From NCBI GenBank assembly GCA_001464955.1, contig LNEM01000037.1, positions 124,001-188,000 of the forward strand: 64,000 nucleotides of DNA, read 5' to 3'. How positions within the stretch are numbered: the first letter of the stretch is position 1; each line of letters starts with the position of its first letter. The position numbers and the translations under genes were made by a program. Shown here one piece after another: positions 45,715-55,583 of this stretch. A model generated the notes under the pieces. It ran no database searches. It had not been told where the DNA came from and was given only the letters and a program-made list of their open reading frames with translations. The DNA comes from Rhizobiales bacterium Ga0077537 (lineage in GTDB: Bacteria; Pseudomonadota; Alphaproteobacteria; Rhizobiales; Hyphomicrobiaceae).

Positions 45715-46182
45715 ATGGCAAGCGAGGGAGCACAACGCCGCGGCACGCCGATGGAAATGGCGCTCGAGGAAGCGCGCCGCGCTGCCGCCCGCAGCGAGGT
45801 GCCCGTCGGGGCGGTGATCGTCGCGGCCGATGGCAGCGTGCTCGCCGCGGCTGGCAACCGGACCCGCGAATTGCTCGATCCGACAGCGCATGCCGAAATG
45901 CTGGCGATCCGGGAGGCGTGCCGGGTCGCCGGCGCCGAACGGCTCGCCGGCGCCAGCCTCTACGTCACGCTCGAGCCTTGCCCGATGTGCGCCGCCGCCA
46001 TCTCACTCGCCCGGATCAAGCGGCTCTACTACGGCGCGAGCGATCCGAAGGGCGGCGGCGTGGAGACCGGACCGCGCATCTTCAGCCAGCCGACCTGCCA
46101 CCACGCGCCCGAGGTTTACGGCGGGATCGGGGCGCAGGAGGCGGCGGCGCTGCTGGTTTCGTTCTTCGAGGCGCGGCGCTAG
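45715..46182 (+). CDS. tadA: tRNA-specific adenosine deaminase
   Basis: A protein of about 155 residues with a cytidine deaminase-like zinc fold. The catalytic HAEMLAI and PCPMC motifs carry the three zinc ligands and the proton-shuttling glutamate. TadA deaminates A34 of tRNA-Arg(ACG) to inosine. Start choice is among ATGs at 45700, 45715 and 45751; 45715 gives the best family length. The last 101 bases overlap the converging gene at 46082. Confidence 0.93.
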   Translation: MASEGAQRRGTPMEMALEEARRAAARSEVPVGAVIVAADGSVLAAAGNRTRELLDPTAHAEMLAIREACRVAGAERLAGASLYVTLEPCPMCAAAISLARIKRLYYGASDPKGGGVETGPRIFSQPTCHHAPEVYGGIGAQEAAALLVSFFEARR

Positions 46183-46786
46183 CCTTCTTGCGCGGTTTGG
46201 GACCGGCGGCAGCTTCGAAGTCGGCCGGGTGCGGCAAAGGCCAGAGACCGTTTGCCCGCAGAAGCTCGCCCAGAGGTTCGAAGTCGGCCAGCACGGTGCG
46301 GTAGATCCAGCGATAGCCCCACGGCGAGCGGGCGACGGCCTCGGCGCGTTCGCGGCCGATCAGCTCCGTGGTGGCGGCGACCTCCAGCCAGCAGACGACG
46401 AGATGGAGATAGGTCTGTTCATAGCTACGCGCGCCGTCCGGCAGGGAGATCGGCGCTTTCGGATAGCGGCGCACCAGCTCATCGAAAAAGGGCGTGACGG
46501 GATCGTGGTCGGGGCCGCCGAGACGCCAGAGGAACCAGTGCATCTGCTCGTGCAGATAGGTGGAGAGGAGGAGATCCTCGGTTTCGGCGAAGCGCGTGCC
46601 GAGCGTCAGGATGGGGTGGCTGCGGGTAGCGCCGGCCGGCTGGATGCGCACGAGACGGGTGAATTCGAAGCGCGTGAGGTCGTGGCGCTGACGCAACGAC
46701 GCCAGCATCGACGCGACGCGCTCCGCTTCGCGTTCGGCGTGCTCCAGATCGATGACTACCCGGTATTCTTTTTCGTCCCCACCCAT
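46082..46786 (-). CDS. Hypothetical protein with HEXXH motif
   Basis: A 234-residue protein with a zinc-protease-like motif, HEQMH, in the stretch LLLSTYLHEQMHWFLWRLGG. A downstream Glu or His needed for a complete metallopeptidase site cannot be identified with certainty. The last 35 residues are Ala/Arg/Pro-rich and are antisense to the tadA 3' end, so the true stop could be earlier in related proteins. It is transcribed alone, and upstream of it is a 140-bp gap with no feature I can support. Confidence 0.65.
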   Translation of the reverse strand: MGGDEKEYRVVIDLEHAEREAERVASMLASLRQRHDLTRFEFTRLVRIQPAGATRSHPILTLGTRFAETEDLLLSTYLHEQMHWFLWRLGGPDHDPVTPFFDELVRRYPKAPISLPDGARSYEQTYLHLVVCWLEVAATTELIGRERAEAVARSPWGYRWIYRTVLADFEPLGELLRANGLWPLPHPADFEAAAGPKPRKKASAAPRRTKPAAPPPPAPRSRRKPRARGGRSAG

Positions 46787-46926
46787 CGGGACGTCTTAGC
46801 AACTGAGCGGGTCGATCCCGCGGCCAATCGGTGCCGATGGTGCGGCCTGTGGATAAGTTGCAGACGCCGACTTCCGGCAAAACGCGGACCATCCGGCAGC
46901 GCCGCACCTTCCGGGCGCAAAGCTGC

Positions 46927-47187
46927 TCAGTTGAGCCGAACCGTCCAGTCCGAGGCAGAGGGAACGTGCGGCGGGATGGCGCCGATTTCGGCGATCAGCC
47001 GATCCGTCGCGTCACCCGTCTCCGGGTCCGGGCAACGTTCGATGATGGCGACGCCGGCCACCCGCGGCGCAAGCTGGTTCGCGACGAAGCTGGCCTTTGC
47101 CATCGCATCGAAGATCAGCGGCTGGCCGGGTCCCAGAAGTACACCGTTCCGCGCGAACGGGACGACGATGTAAGCGCGATCGGTCAT
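46927..47187 (-). CDS. Small conserved hypothetical protein
   Basis: An 86-residue acidic/neutral protein (MTDRAYIVVPFARNGVLLGPG...). It contains the core FVANQLAPRVAGVAIIERCPD and no membrane segment. No domain is recognised; the predicted fold would be a small alpha/beta unit. It is downstream of groEL on the same strand, separated from it by a terminator-like hairpin, so it is likely a separate or read-through unit. Confidence 0.65.
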   Translation of the reverse strand: MTDRAYIVVPFARNGVLLGPGQPLIFDAMAKASFVANQLAPRVAGVAIIERCPDPETGDATDRLIAEIGAIPPHVPSASDWTVRLN

Positions 47188-47216
47188 GCTGTTCGATCCC
47201 TCGTGATCTGAATTTC

Positions 47217-47253
47217 GGCACCCGGGGGCGGCACGATGGTCGCCCCGGGTGCC
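47217..47253 (-). terminator. Hairpin terminator downstream of groEL
   Basis: A 13-bp stem with one bulge (GGCACCCGGGG and its complement CCCCGGGTGCC), 10-base loop, 16 bases past the groEL stop. On the minus strand only a weak AT stretch (GAAATT) follows. Confidence 0.65.
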
Positions 47254-47268
47254 GTCCCCCGCTTGTGA

Positions 47269-49351
<2,083 letters not shown>

Positions 49352-49448
49352 GGGTCCAACCTCCTCTTGTTGCCCTAACCAGCGATGTGCATTCAGAGGC
49401 CGGCCCCCGATCGGGCGACCGCCTCGGCCGCAGATTTTGGCGCGCTTT

Positions 49449-49475
49449 TTGGCAGTTTCAAGAGGGGAGTGCCAA
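49449..49475 (-). promoter_or_regulatory. CIRCE-like operator of groESL
   Basis: On the minus strand, TTGGCACTC, a 9-base spacer and AACTGCCAA. The left arm matches the CIRCE half-site and the right arm matches 7 of 9 bases of GAGTGCCAA. CIRCE is the operator of the repressor HrcA. Two CTTGAAA hexamers nearby resemble RpoH -35 sequences. The rest of the 260-bp gap between groES and the gcvPB stop is without other features. Confidence 0.75.
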
Positions 49476-49613
49476 ATTTTTCAAGGAGCTGATGACGAGA
49501 TTCAACTCCCTGATTTTCCATTATTTTCCCGTCTCTCCCTTCGTGAGAACCGGGCCATGCGGCAGCGACGCCCCATCGGCGCGGGCGCGTTGCCGCCAAG
49601 ATCGAAGCCGTCT

Positions 49614-51182
49614 TCACTCGGCGGCTTCGGGGACCGTCGGCGGACGCCAACGGAGCTTCGGCTCGCGGGCGGCGCGGGTCTCGTCGAGGCGACGGCGCGG
49701 GGCGAGGCGCGGGGCGTCCTTGAAGCGGCTCTTGTCGTTGCCGGTCTTGGCGTCACGGGCAAGGTCGCGGAGGGTGGCGACGAAGAGATCGAGGGACTGC
49801 TTCGACTCGCTCTCGGTCGGCTCGATCAGCATGGCGCCGTGGACGACGAGCGGGAAATACATCGTCATCGGATGGTAGCCCTCGTCGATCATCGCCTTGG
49901 CGAAATCGAGCGTCGTGACGCCGGTGTCCTTCAGCCAGGCATCGTCGAAGAGCACCTCGTGCATGCAGGGCTGGTCGCCGAACGGCTGGCTCATGACGTC
50001 CCGCAGGCCGGCGCGGATGTAGTTCGCCGAGAGAACGGCGTCCTCCGACGCCTGCCGCATGCCGTCCGAGCCGTGGCTCAGCATGTAGGTGAGGGCGCGC
50101 ACGAACATGCCCATCTGGCCGTGGAAGGCGGTCAGGCGGCCGAGCGGGGCCTTGCCCTCGCCGGCGGTGGCGGCATGTTCGACGAGACGGTAGCCGCCGC
50201 CGCCCTTGGTGACGAACGGCACCGGCGCGAAGGGCGCCAGCGCCTCGGACAGCACAACAGGACCTGAGCCCGGACCGCCACCGCCGTGGGGCGTCGAGAA
50301 CGTCTTGTGCAGGTTGATGTGCATGGCGTCGACGCCGAGGTCGCCGGGGCGGACCTTGCCGACGATGGCGTTGAAGTTGGCGCCGTCACAGTAGAAGTAG
50401 GCGCCGGCCTCGTGCACGGCACGGGCGATCTCGACGATTTCCGGCTCGAACAGGCCACAGGTGTTGGGGTTCGTGAGCATGATGGCCGCGACGTCGGGGC
50501 CGAGGGCCGCTTTCACGGCGTCGGCCGCGACGGTGCCGTCGGCGCGGGCCGGGATCGACTTCACGGTGTAGCCCATGAAGGCCGCCGTCGCGGGGTTGGT
50601 GCCGTGGGCGCTGTCGGGGACGAGGACGACGTTGCGCTTCGAGCCTTTGGCGTCGTGGGCGGCCTTGATCGCCAGCATGCCGCACAGCTCGCCATGGGCA
50701 CCGGCCTTCGGCGAGAGCGCGACGGCGTGCATGCCGGTCAGCTCCATCAGATAGCCTGAGAGCGCCTCCATCAGCGCCAGCGCGCCCTGCGTCATCGAGC
50801 GGGGCGCGAGGGGATGGAGATCAGAGAAGCCCGGCAGGCGCGCCATCTTCTCGTTGAGGCGCGGGTTGTGCTTCATCGTGCAGGAGCCGAGCGGATAGAG
50901 GCCCGAATCGATCGCGTAGTTCTTGCGCGAGAGGCGCACGTAGTGGCGCATCGTTTCGGGCTCGGAGAGGCCCGGAAGGCCGAGTGGCGCGGTGCGTTCC
51001 AGGCCGCCGAGGCGCGAACGCACGACCTTCGGCTCGGGCAGATCGACGCCCGAATTGTCGGGGCGGCCGATCTCGAACAGCAACGGCTCCTCGTGGTCGA
51101 GGCCGCGATTGCCCGTGAAGGTCTCGGTGTTGGCGTTGGCGGCGGTGGGCTTCGTCGGACGGCCCTGGGTGTTCATGGACAT
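49614..51182 (-). CDS. gcvPB: Glycine dehydrogenase (decarboxylating) subunit 2
   Basis: A 522-residue PLP enzyme half of the two-subunit P-protein. The lysine-containing motif is MHINLHKTFSTPHGGGGPGSGP, and the PLP-binding neighbourhood has LVPDSAHGTNPATAA. It decarboxylates glycine and transfers the aminomethyl group to lipoyl-GcvH. It is the last gene of the gcv run and is separated from gcvPA by two small genes of unknown function, whereas the two subunit genes are usually adjacent. Confidence 0.96.
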   Translation of the reverse strand: MSMNTQGRPTKPTAANANTETFTGNRGLDHEEPLLFEIGRPDNSGVDLPEPKVVRSRLGGLERTAPLGLPGLSEPETMRHYVRLSRKNYAIDSGLYPLGSCTMKHNPRLNEKMARLPGFSDLHPLAPRSMTQGALALMEALSGYLMELTGMHAVALSPKAGAHGELCGMLAIKAAHDAKGSKRNVVLVPDSAHGTNPATAAFMGYTVKSIPARADGTVAADAVKAALGPDVAAIMLTNPNTCGLFEPEIVEIARAVHEAGAYFYCDGANFNAIVGKVRPGDLGVDAMHINLHKTFSTPHGGGGPGSGPVVLSEALAPFAPVPFVTKGGGGYRLVEHAATAGEGKAPLGRLTAFHGQMGMFVRALTYMLSHGSDGMRQASEDAVLSANYIRAGLRDVMSQPFGDQPCMHEVLFDDAWLKDTGVTTLDFAKAMIDEGYHPMTMYFPLVVHGAMLIEPTESESKQSLDLFVATLRDLARDAKTGNDKSRFKDAPRLAPRRRLDETRAAREPKLRWRPPTVPEAAE

Positions 51183-51199
51183 CGCGTGGGTTCCGTTGC

Positions 51200-51544
51200 T
51201 CAGAGGTAATGGCGGCGGATGCTGTCGCGGATCTCGTCCTCGAGGCGCTCGTTGGCGAGCTTTTCGAGGACGGTATCGGCTTTGCGGAGATGGGATACGA
51301 GTTCGGCGCGGCGCGCGGACGGCCAGGAGCGGACCGCCTCGATTGAAGCGGCAGGCAGCGGTTTTTCAGCCGAGGCCTTCAACAGGCGGACGGCGTCGCG
51401 CCAATGGCTATCGGAGGTCTGCGGGAAGGCCGCGACCGTGACGCCCGCGAGCGTTTCGGCGAGCGCACCGGCCAGCGCGTCGGGATCGGTCTCGCGATCG
51501 GCTGGCAGGGCTGCAAAGAAGCGGGCGAGGGCATCGGATCTCAT
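51200..51544 (-). CDS. Small unknown protein in gcv operon (paralog 2)
   Basis: A 114-residue charged helical protein. Its second half, VRLLKASAEKPLPAASIEAV followed by VRSWPSARRAELVSHLRKAD, aligns with the upstream neighbour (VRPLKADPEKPVPL...IRSWPSARVAETIAALAEIE). The shared core is LKA-x-x-EKP-(L/V)-P and (I/V)RSWPSAR. No known domain is recognised. It sits between gcvPA and gcvPB on the same strand with short gaps, so it is probably co-transcribed under the glycine riboswitch. Confidence 0.7.
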   Translation of the reverse strand: MRSDALARFFAALPADRETDPDALAGALAETLAGVTVAAFPQTSDSHWRDAVRLLKASAEKPLPAASIEAVRSWPSARRAELVSHLRKADTVLEKLANERLEDEIRDSIRRHYL

Positions 51545-51584
51545 GATGCGCGCCCGAGTCTGGAGGGCGCCCGCGGGCCGGCCG

Positions 51585-51977
51585 TCAGGAGTAGGTGCGC
51601 GAGATCTCGGCGTAGATCACCTCGTGCACGGCGTCGTTCTCGGCGTCGATCACATGCACCTCGATCTCGGCCAGCGCGGCGATCGTCTCGGCCACACGCG
51701 CCGACGGCCAGGAGCGGATCGAGGACAGGGCTCGCAGCGGCACCGGTTTTTCCGGATCGGCCTTCAGGGGCCTGACGATACGCTCCAGCCAGAGGCGCTG
51801 CGCGGCAGGCGGCAGTTCCGAGGCCCGAAGCGTCGAGAGGTGCGCGACCAGCGCCGAGGCCAAGGCATCGGGACCATCGCCACCCGCCGACACGGCCGCC
51901 CGGCACGCCGAGAGCCGCTCGCGGAGCGCTCCCATGCTTTGAGCCAGCTGCTCGTGTTCGGTCTCGACGCGCACCAT
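51585..51977 (-). CDS. Small unknown protein in gcv operon (paralog 1)
   Basis: A 130-residue protein starting MVRVETEHEQLAQSMG with a GGGAGG ribosome site seven bases upstream. A first helical segment is followed by the shared EKPVPL...IRSWPSAR motif. It looks like a tandem duplicate of the 114-residue neighbour, with divergence to perhaps one-third identity by eye. No signal peptide or membrane helix is present. A function in glycine metabolism is only suggested by location. Confidence 0.7.
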   Translation of the reverse strand: MVRVETEHEQLAQSMGALRERLSACRAAVSAGGDGPDALASALVAHLSTLRASELPPAAQRLWLERIVRPLKADPEKPVPLRALSSIRSWPSARVAETIAALAEIEVHVIDAENDAVHEVIYAEISRTYS

Positions 51978-52076
51978 CCCGATCCTCCCGGTTGCCGTTG
52001 CCGACCCACAGGGATGTGGCCCGTCGCGGCGGCCGGCGCAAGGCAGAAACGAGACGATACGGGCCGGCGACGGCGC

Positions 52077-53423
52077 TCATCCGATCGCCTCCGCGAGGGC
52101 CGTCGCGAAGGCCGCGCGGTCGTCGTCGGTCGTGATTTCGGTCGCGGCGACGACGAGCAGGTTGTCGAGCGACGGATCGGTCGGCAGCAGGCGAGACACC
52201 GGCAGACCGGCGACGAGGCCGGCCGCCGCCAGCTTGTCGACGACGGCTGCGGCGCTACCGGGCAGGCGGACCGTGAACTCGTTGAAAAAGGCTTCCGTCA
52301 GCACCGAGATACCCGGCACGGCCGCCAGCCGGTCGGCCAGATCGCAGGCGTTGGCGTGATTGATGCGCGCCAGCTTGCGCATGCCGGCCTCGCCCAACAA
52401 CGTCGTGTGAATGGTGAAGGCCAGCGCGCAGAGGCCCGAGTTGGTGCAGATGTTGCTCGTCGCCTTCTCGCGCCGGATGTGCTGCTCGCGGGTGGAGAGC
52501 GTCAGCACGAAGCCGCGACGGCCTTCGGCGTCCACCGTCTCGCCGGCGAGGCGGCCGGGCATCTGGCGGACGTACTTGTCGCGGGTGGCGAAGAGCCCGA
52601 CGTAGGGACCACCGAAACTCAAGCCGTTGCCGATCGACTGGCCTTCGGCGGCAACGATGTCGGCGCCCATTTCGCCGGGTGAGCGTAGGAGGCCCAGCGC
52701 CACGATCTCGGTGACGACGACGATCATCAGCGCGCCCTTGGCGTGGGCAGCCGCTGCAATGTCGGAGAGATCGCGCACCGAGCCGAAGAAGCCCGGATAC
52801 TGAACGACGACGCAGGACGTTTCGGCGTCGATCGCTGAGGCGATGTCCTCGGCGCCCGTCGGATCCGGCGGAAGATCGGCGACCGCCGAGCCGCCGTGAT
52901 GGGCGAGCGTGCGGATCACGTCGGCGTATTGGGGATGGAGGCCGCCCGACAGCACGGCCTTCTTCCGGCGCGTGATGCGATGGGCCATCAGCACGGCTTC
53001 GGCCGCCGCGGTGGAGCCGTCGTACATCGAGGCGTTGGCGACATCCATGCCGGTCAGGTTCGCAACCTGGGTCTGGAACTCGAAGAGGTACTGGAGCGTG
53101 CCCTGCGTGATCTCGGGCTGGTAGGGCGTGTAGCTCGTCAGGAATTCGGAGCGCTGGATCAGGTGATCCACCGTCGCCGGCACGTGATGGCGGTAGGCAC
53201 CGGCGCCGAGGAAGAACGGCACGGAGGCGGCCGGCGTGTTGCGGGCGGCGAGGGTCGAGAGTTCGCGCTCGACCTCCAGCTCGCTCTTGGTGCGAGGGAG
53301 CGCCGGGAGATCGCGCATCAGCTTGTCGCGCGGCACGGCGACGAAGAGATCGTCGACGGCTGCGACGCCGATTTTCGCCAGCATTTCGCGGCGGTCGGCG
53401 TCGGTGAGCGGGAGATAGCGCAT
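52077..53423 (-). CDS. gcvPA: Glycine dehydrogenase (decarboxylating) subunit 1
   Basis: A 448-residue P-protein N-terminal half. It has the conserved entry [38 protein letters not shown] and [21 protein letters not shown], and the [10 protein letters not shown] segment. It forms a heterotetramer with GcvPB; the PLP lysine is in the partner. The ATG overlaps the gcvH stop (TGATG). The length is typical for the two-subunit form. Confidence 0.97.
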   Translation of the reverse strand: MRYLPLTDADRREMLAKIGVAAVDDLFVAVPRDKLMRDLPALPRTKSELEVERELSTLAARNTPAASVPFFLGAGAYRHHVPATVDHLIQRSEFLTSYTPYQPEITQGTLQYLFEFQTQVANLTGMDVANASMYDGSTAAAEAVLMAHRITRRKKAVLSGGLHPQYADVIRTLAHHGGSAVADLPPDPTGAEDIASAIDAETSCVVVQYPGFFGSVRDLSDIAAAAHAKGALMIVVVTEIVALGLLRSPGEMGADIVAAEGQSIGNGLSFGGPYVGLFATRDKYVRQMPGRLAGETVDAEGRRGFVLTLSTREQHIRREKATSNICTNSGLCALAFTIHTTLLGEAGMRKLARINHANACDLADRLAAVPGISVLTEAFFNEFTVRLPGSAAAVVDKLAAAGLVAGLPVSRLLPTDPSLDNLLVVAATEITTDDDRAAFATALAEAIG

Positions 53424-53800
53424 CAGGAATTGTCCTTCACGAACTGGTCGTAGGCGGTGCGGTCCATGAGGCCGGCGAGTTCGCCCGCATTGGCGAGGCG
53501 GAGCTTGAAGAACCAGCCATCGGCCTCGGGCGCCTCGTTGACGGCGGCCGGACGGCCCGCGAGTTCGGCGTTGACCTCGATCACCTCGCCGGAGACGGGC
53601 GCGTAGATGTCGGAGGCCGCCTTCACGCTCTCGACCACGGCGCAGGCCTCGCCGGCAGTGACGGTGCGGCCGACGTCCGGCGTCTCGACGAAGACGACGT
53701 CGCCGAGCTGCTCGGCCGCGTGCGCCGTGATGCCGACGGTGGCGACATCGCCGTCAACGCTGATCCATTCGTGTTCTTTGGTGAAGCTGGTCGACGGCAT
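53423..53800 (-). CDS. gcvH: Glycine cleavage system H protein
   Basis: A 125-residue lipoyl carrier. The lipoylated lysine is in [20 protein letters not shown], and the entry [20 protein letters not shown] is typical. It shuttles the aminomethyl group from P-protein to T-protein and electrons to lipoamide dehydrogenase. Encoded between gcvT and gcvPA in the usual order. Confidence 0.98.
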   Translation of the reverse strand: MPSTSFTKEHEWISVDGDVATVGITAHAAEQLGDVVFVETPDVGRTVTAGEACAVVESVKAASDIYAPVSGEVIEVNAELAGRPAAVNEAPEADGWFFKLRLANAGELAGLMDRTAYDQFVKDNS

Positions 53801-53847
53801 GCGGGTTTCCTCGCGATGAAAAGACGAATGAGTGATGGTGGCGGCGC

Positions 53848-54999
53848 TCAGGTCTTTGGCTTGCGCGCGTAGCGATGCGGCTGGAACGGCAGGCGGACGA
53901 TCTCGGCCGGCAGCGGCTTGCCGCGCACCATGAGATCGACGCGGGTGCCGGGCGCGGCGTGCGGGGCCGCGACGTAGCCCATGGCGACCGGGCCGTCGAT
54001 GCTCGGGCCGAAGCCGCCCGACGTGACGATGCCGATCGGCTCCCCGGATGCGGCGCGGATCTCGGCGCCTTCGCGGGCGGGCGCGCGGCCCTCGGGTTTG
54101 ATGCCGACGCGACGGCGCGCCGGACCCGACGCCAGCTCACGCGCGATGCGGTCGGCGCCCGGGAAGCCGCCTTCGGCGCGGCGGCGCTTCTGGATCGACC
54201 ATTCGAGGGCCGCCTCGATCGGCGACGTGGTCGTGTCGATGTCGTGGCCGTAGAGGCAGAGCCCGGCCTCGAGGCGGAGGGAATCGCGCGCGCCGAGGCC
54301 GATCGGCTGCACCTCGGGCTCGGCGGTCAACTTCGCCCAGACGGCGGCGGCCACGGCGTCGGGCACGGCGATCTCGTAGCCGTCCTCGCCGGTGTAGCCC
54401 GAGCGCGTGACGAACGCCGTCTGGCCCTCGAGGGTGGCGAACGCGCCTGTCATGAAGGCGAGGCCGTCGATGCCCGGGATGTGGCGCGCGAGAACCGTCG
54501 CCGCGGCCGGGCCCTGCAAGGCGAGAAGCGCGCGGTTGTCGGTGACGAACAGCTGCACATCGGACGGCAGATGGGCGCGAATGTGGGCGTAGTCCGCGTC
54601 CTTGCAGGCGGCGTTGACGACCAGGATCAGATTGCCGTCGCCGACCGGCTCCGGCGAGCGCGTCACCATCAGGTCGTCGAGGATGCCGCCGTCGGGCGCG
54701 AGGAGCTGCGTGTAGCGCTGCTGGCCGGGCGCGAGGGCGCCGATATCTGCCGGGACCAACCTTTCGAGGGCGGCGGCAACGGTCGCGTGATCGGGGCCCT
54801 GGAGGAAGCAGATCCCCATGTGGGCGACGTCGAACAGGCCGGCCTTCTCTCGCGTCCAGAGGTGTTCCTTCAGGACGCCCAAAGGATACTGGACCGGCAT
54901 CTCGTAACCCGCAAACGGGACGATCCGGGCACCGGCTGCGACGTGACAGGCGTAGAGCGGGGTGCGCTTCAGGGGCGCAGAGGTTCCAGGGTCGGACAT
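53848..54999 (-). CDS. gcvT: Aminomethyltransferase (glycine cleavage T protein)
   Basis: A 383-residue folate-dependent T-protein. The entry [29 protein letters not shown] is typical, and the folate-binding aspartate lies in the stretch that includes [14 protein letters not shown]. It releases ammonia and forms methylene-tetrahydrofolate. ATG 54999 is preferred over the upstream GTG at 55044. As first gene of the operon it is preceded by a tandem glycine riboswitch. Confidence 0.97.
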   Translation of the reverse strand: MSDPGTSAPLKRTPLYACHVAAGARIVPFAGYEMPVQYPLGVLKEHLWTREKAGLFDVAHMGICFLQGPDHATVAAALERLVPADIGALAPGQQRYTQLLAPDGGILDDLMVTRSPEPVGDGNLILVVNAACKDADYAHIRAHLPSDVQLFVTDNRALLALQGPAAATVLARHIPGIDGLAFMTGAFATLEGQTAFVTRSGYTGEDGYEIAVPDAVAAAVWAKLTAEPEVQPIGLGARDSLRLEAGLCLYGHDIDTTTSPIEAALEWSIQKRRRAEGGFPGADRIARELASGPARRRVGIKPEGRAPAREGAEIRAASGEPIGIVTSGGFGPSIDGPVAMGYVAAPHAAPGTRVDLMVRGKPLPAEIVRLPFQPHRYARKPKT

Positions 55000-55059
55000 C
55001 GGACGTCCCGCGACGGCTCCACGGTCGCACGCCTCATTGCGCACGAGCGGAAGCCCCCT

Positions 55060-55274
55060 CTGTCACGGAACCTGAGAGATTTGAGCGGCCCTTCCCACTG
55101 GCGCGGGACCGGCGACCTTACCCCTTCGGTGAGGCGCATCGCGAAGATGCGCCTGCTTTCCAGAGTGCCATCGGCCGGCGGTCCTTCTGCCTGAGAGTTT
55201 CCGGGGCGGTTGCTCCTTCGGCGCCGGGCGGCGTCCGGGTGAGCCCCGGCCGTTCCCGATCTCTTCCGCCAGCC
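55060..55274 (-). promoter_or_regulatory. Tandem glycine riboswitch upstream of gcvT
   Basis: On the minus strand two consecutive aptamers can be read. The first has GCCGAAGGAGCAA and AACTCTCAGGCA followed by AAGGACCG. The second has CACCGAAGGGGTAA and AATCTCTCAGGT followed by the terminal CGTGACAGAG. The linker with ACTCTGGA between them is typical. Glycine-bound riboswitch normally turns on the gcv operon. Exact 5' and 3' ends are approximate. Confidence 0.92.
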
Positions 55275-55293
55275 TGTAACGGCGGAGAGGGCA

Positions 55294-55320
55294 CCATAAA
55301 TCGCAACTGCGGCAAGTCAA
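55294..55320 (-). promoter_or_regulatory. Promoter of gcv operon
   Basis: On the minus strand TTGACT (complement of 55315-55320) is followed about 15 bases later by TTTATGG (complement of 55294-55300), 20 bases before the riboswitch. Spacing is slightly short but composition is right for a sigma-70-type promoter. Confidence 0.55.
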
Positions 55321-55583
55321 TCCGAGGACAAGGGAAAAGGTGAGGAGAAAGCGGGCAGCCCGCGCCGGGTTTCGGGCAGGTCGCCGGTTGCACGGGCACC
55401 TCGCCGATGATCGACGATTCCGTCTGGCAGGTTTCGCAAACCTGTTCCATGATCAGGAGCCGCCGCCATGTCTGGTTCGCGGCACGTCCATTCACGCTCC
55501 CACACCATGGGCACCCAAGGGTCAAACGGACCCGGCGCGCCCGAGGACGGGAGCACGAGATAACCGCAACGGGAAGAGAGCGC

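Noticed and set aside
46848..46856. Perfect DnaA-box sequence TGTGGATAA
   Set aside because: A single copy with no cluster, no AT-rich unwinding region and no replication genes next to it; one such 9-mer is about what chance gives in 64 kb.
49559..49596. Hairpin GCGGCAGCG / CGTTGCCGC past the gcvPB stop
   Set aside because: One mismatch and no T tract on the minus strand, so termination of the gcv operon here cannot be claimed.
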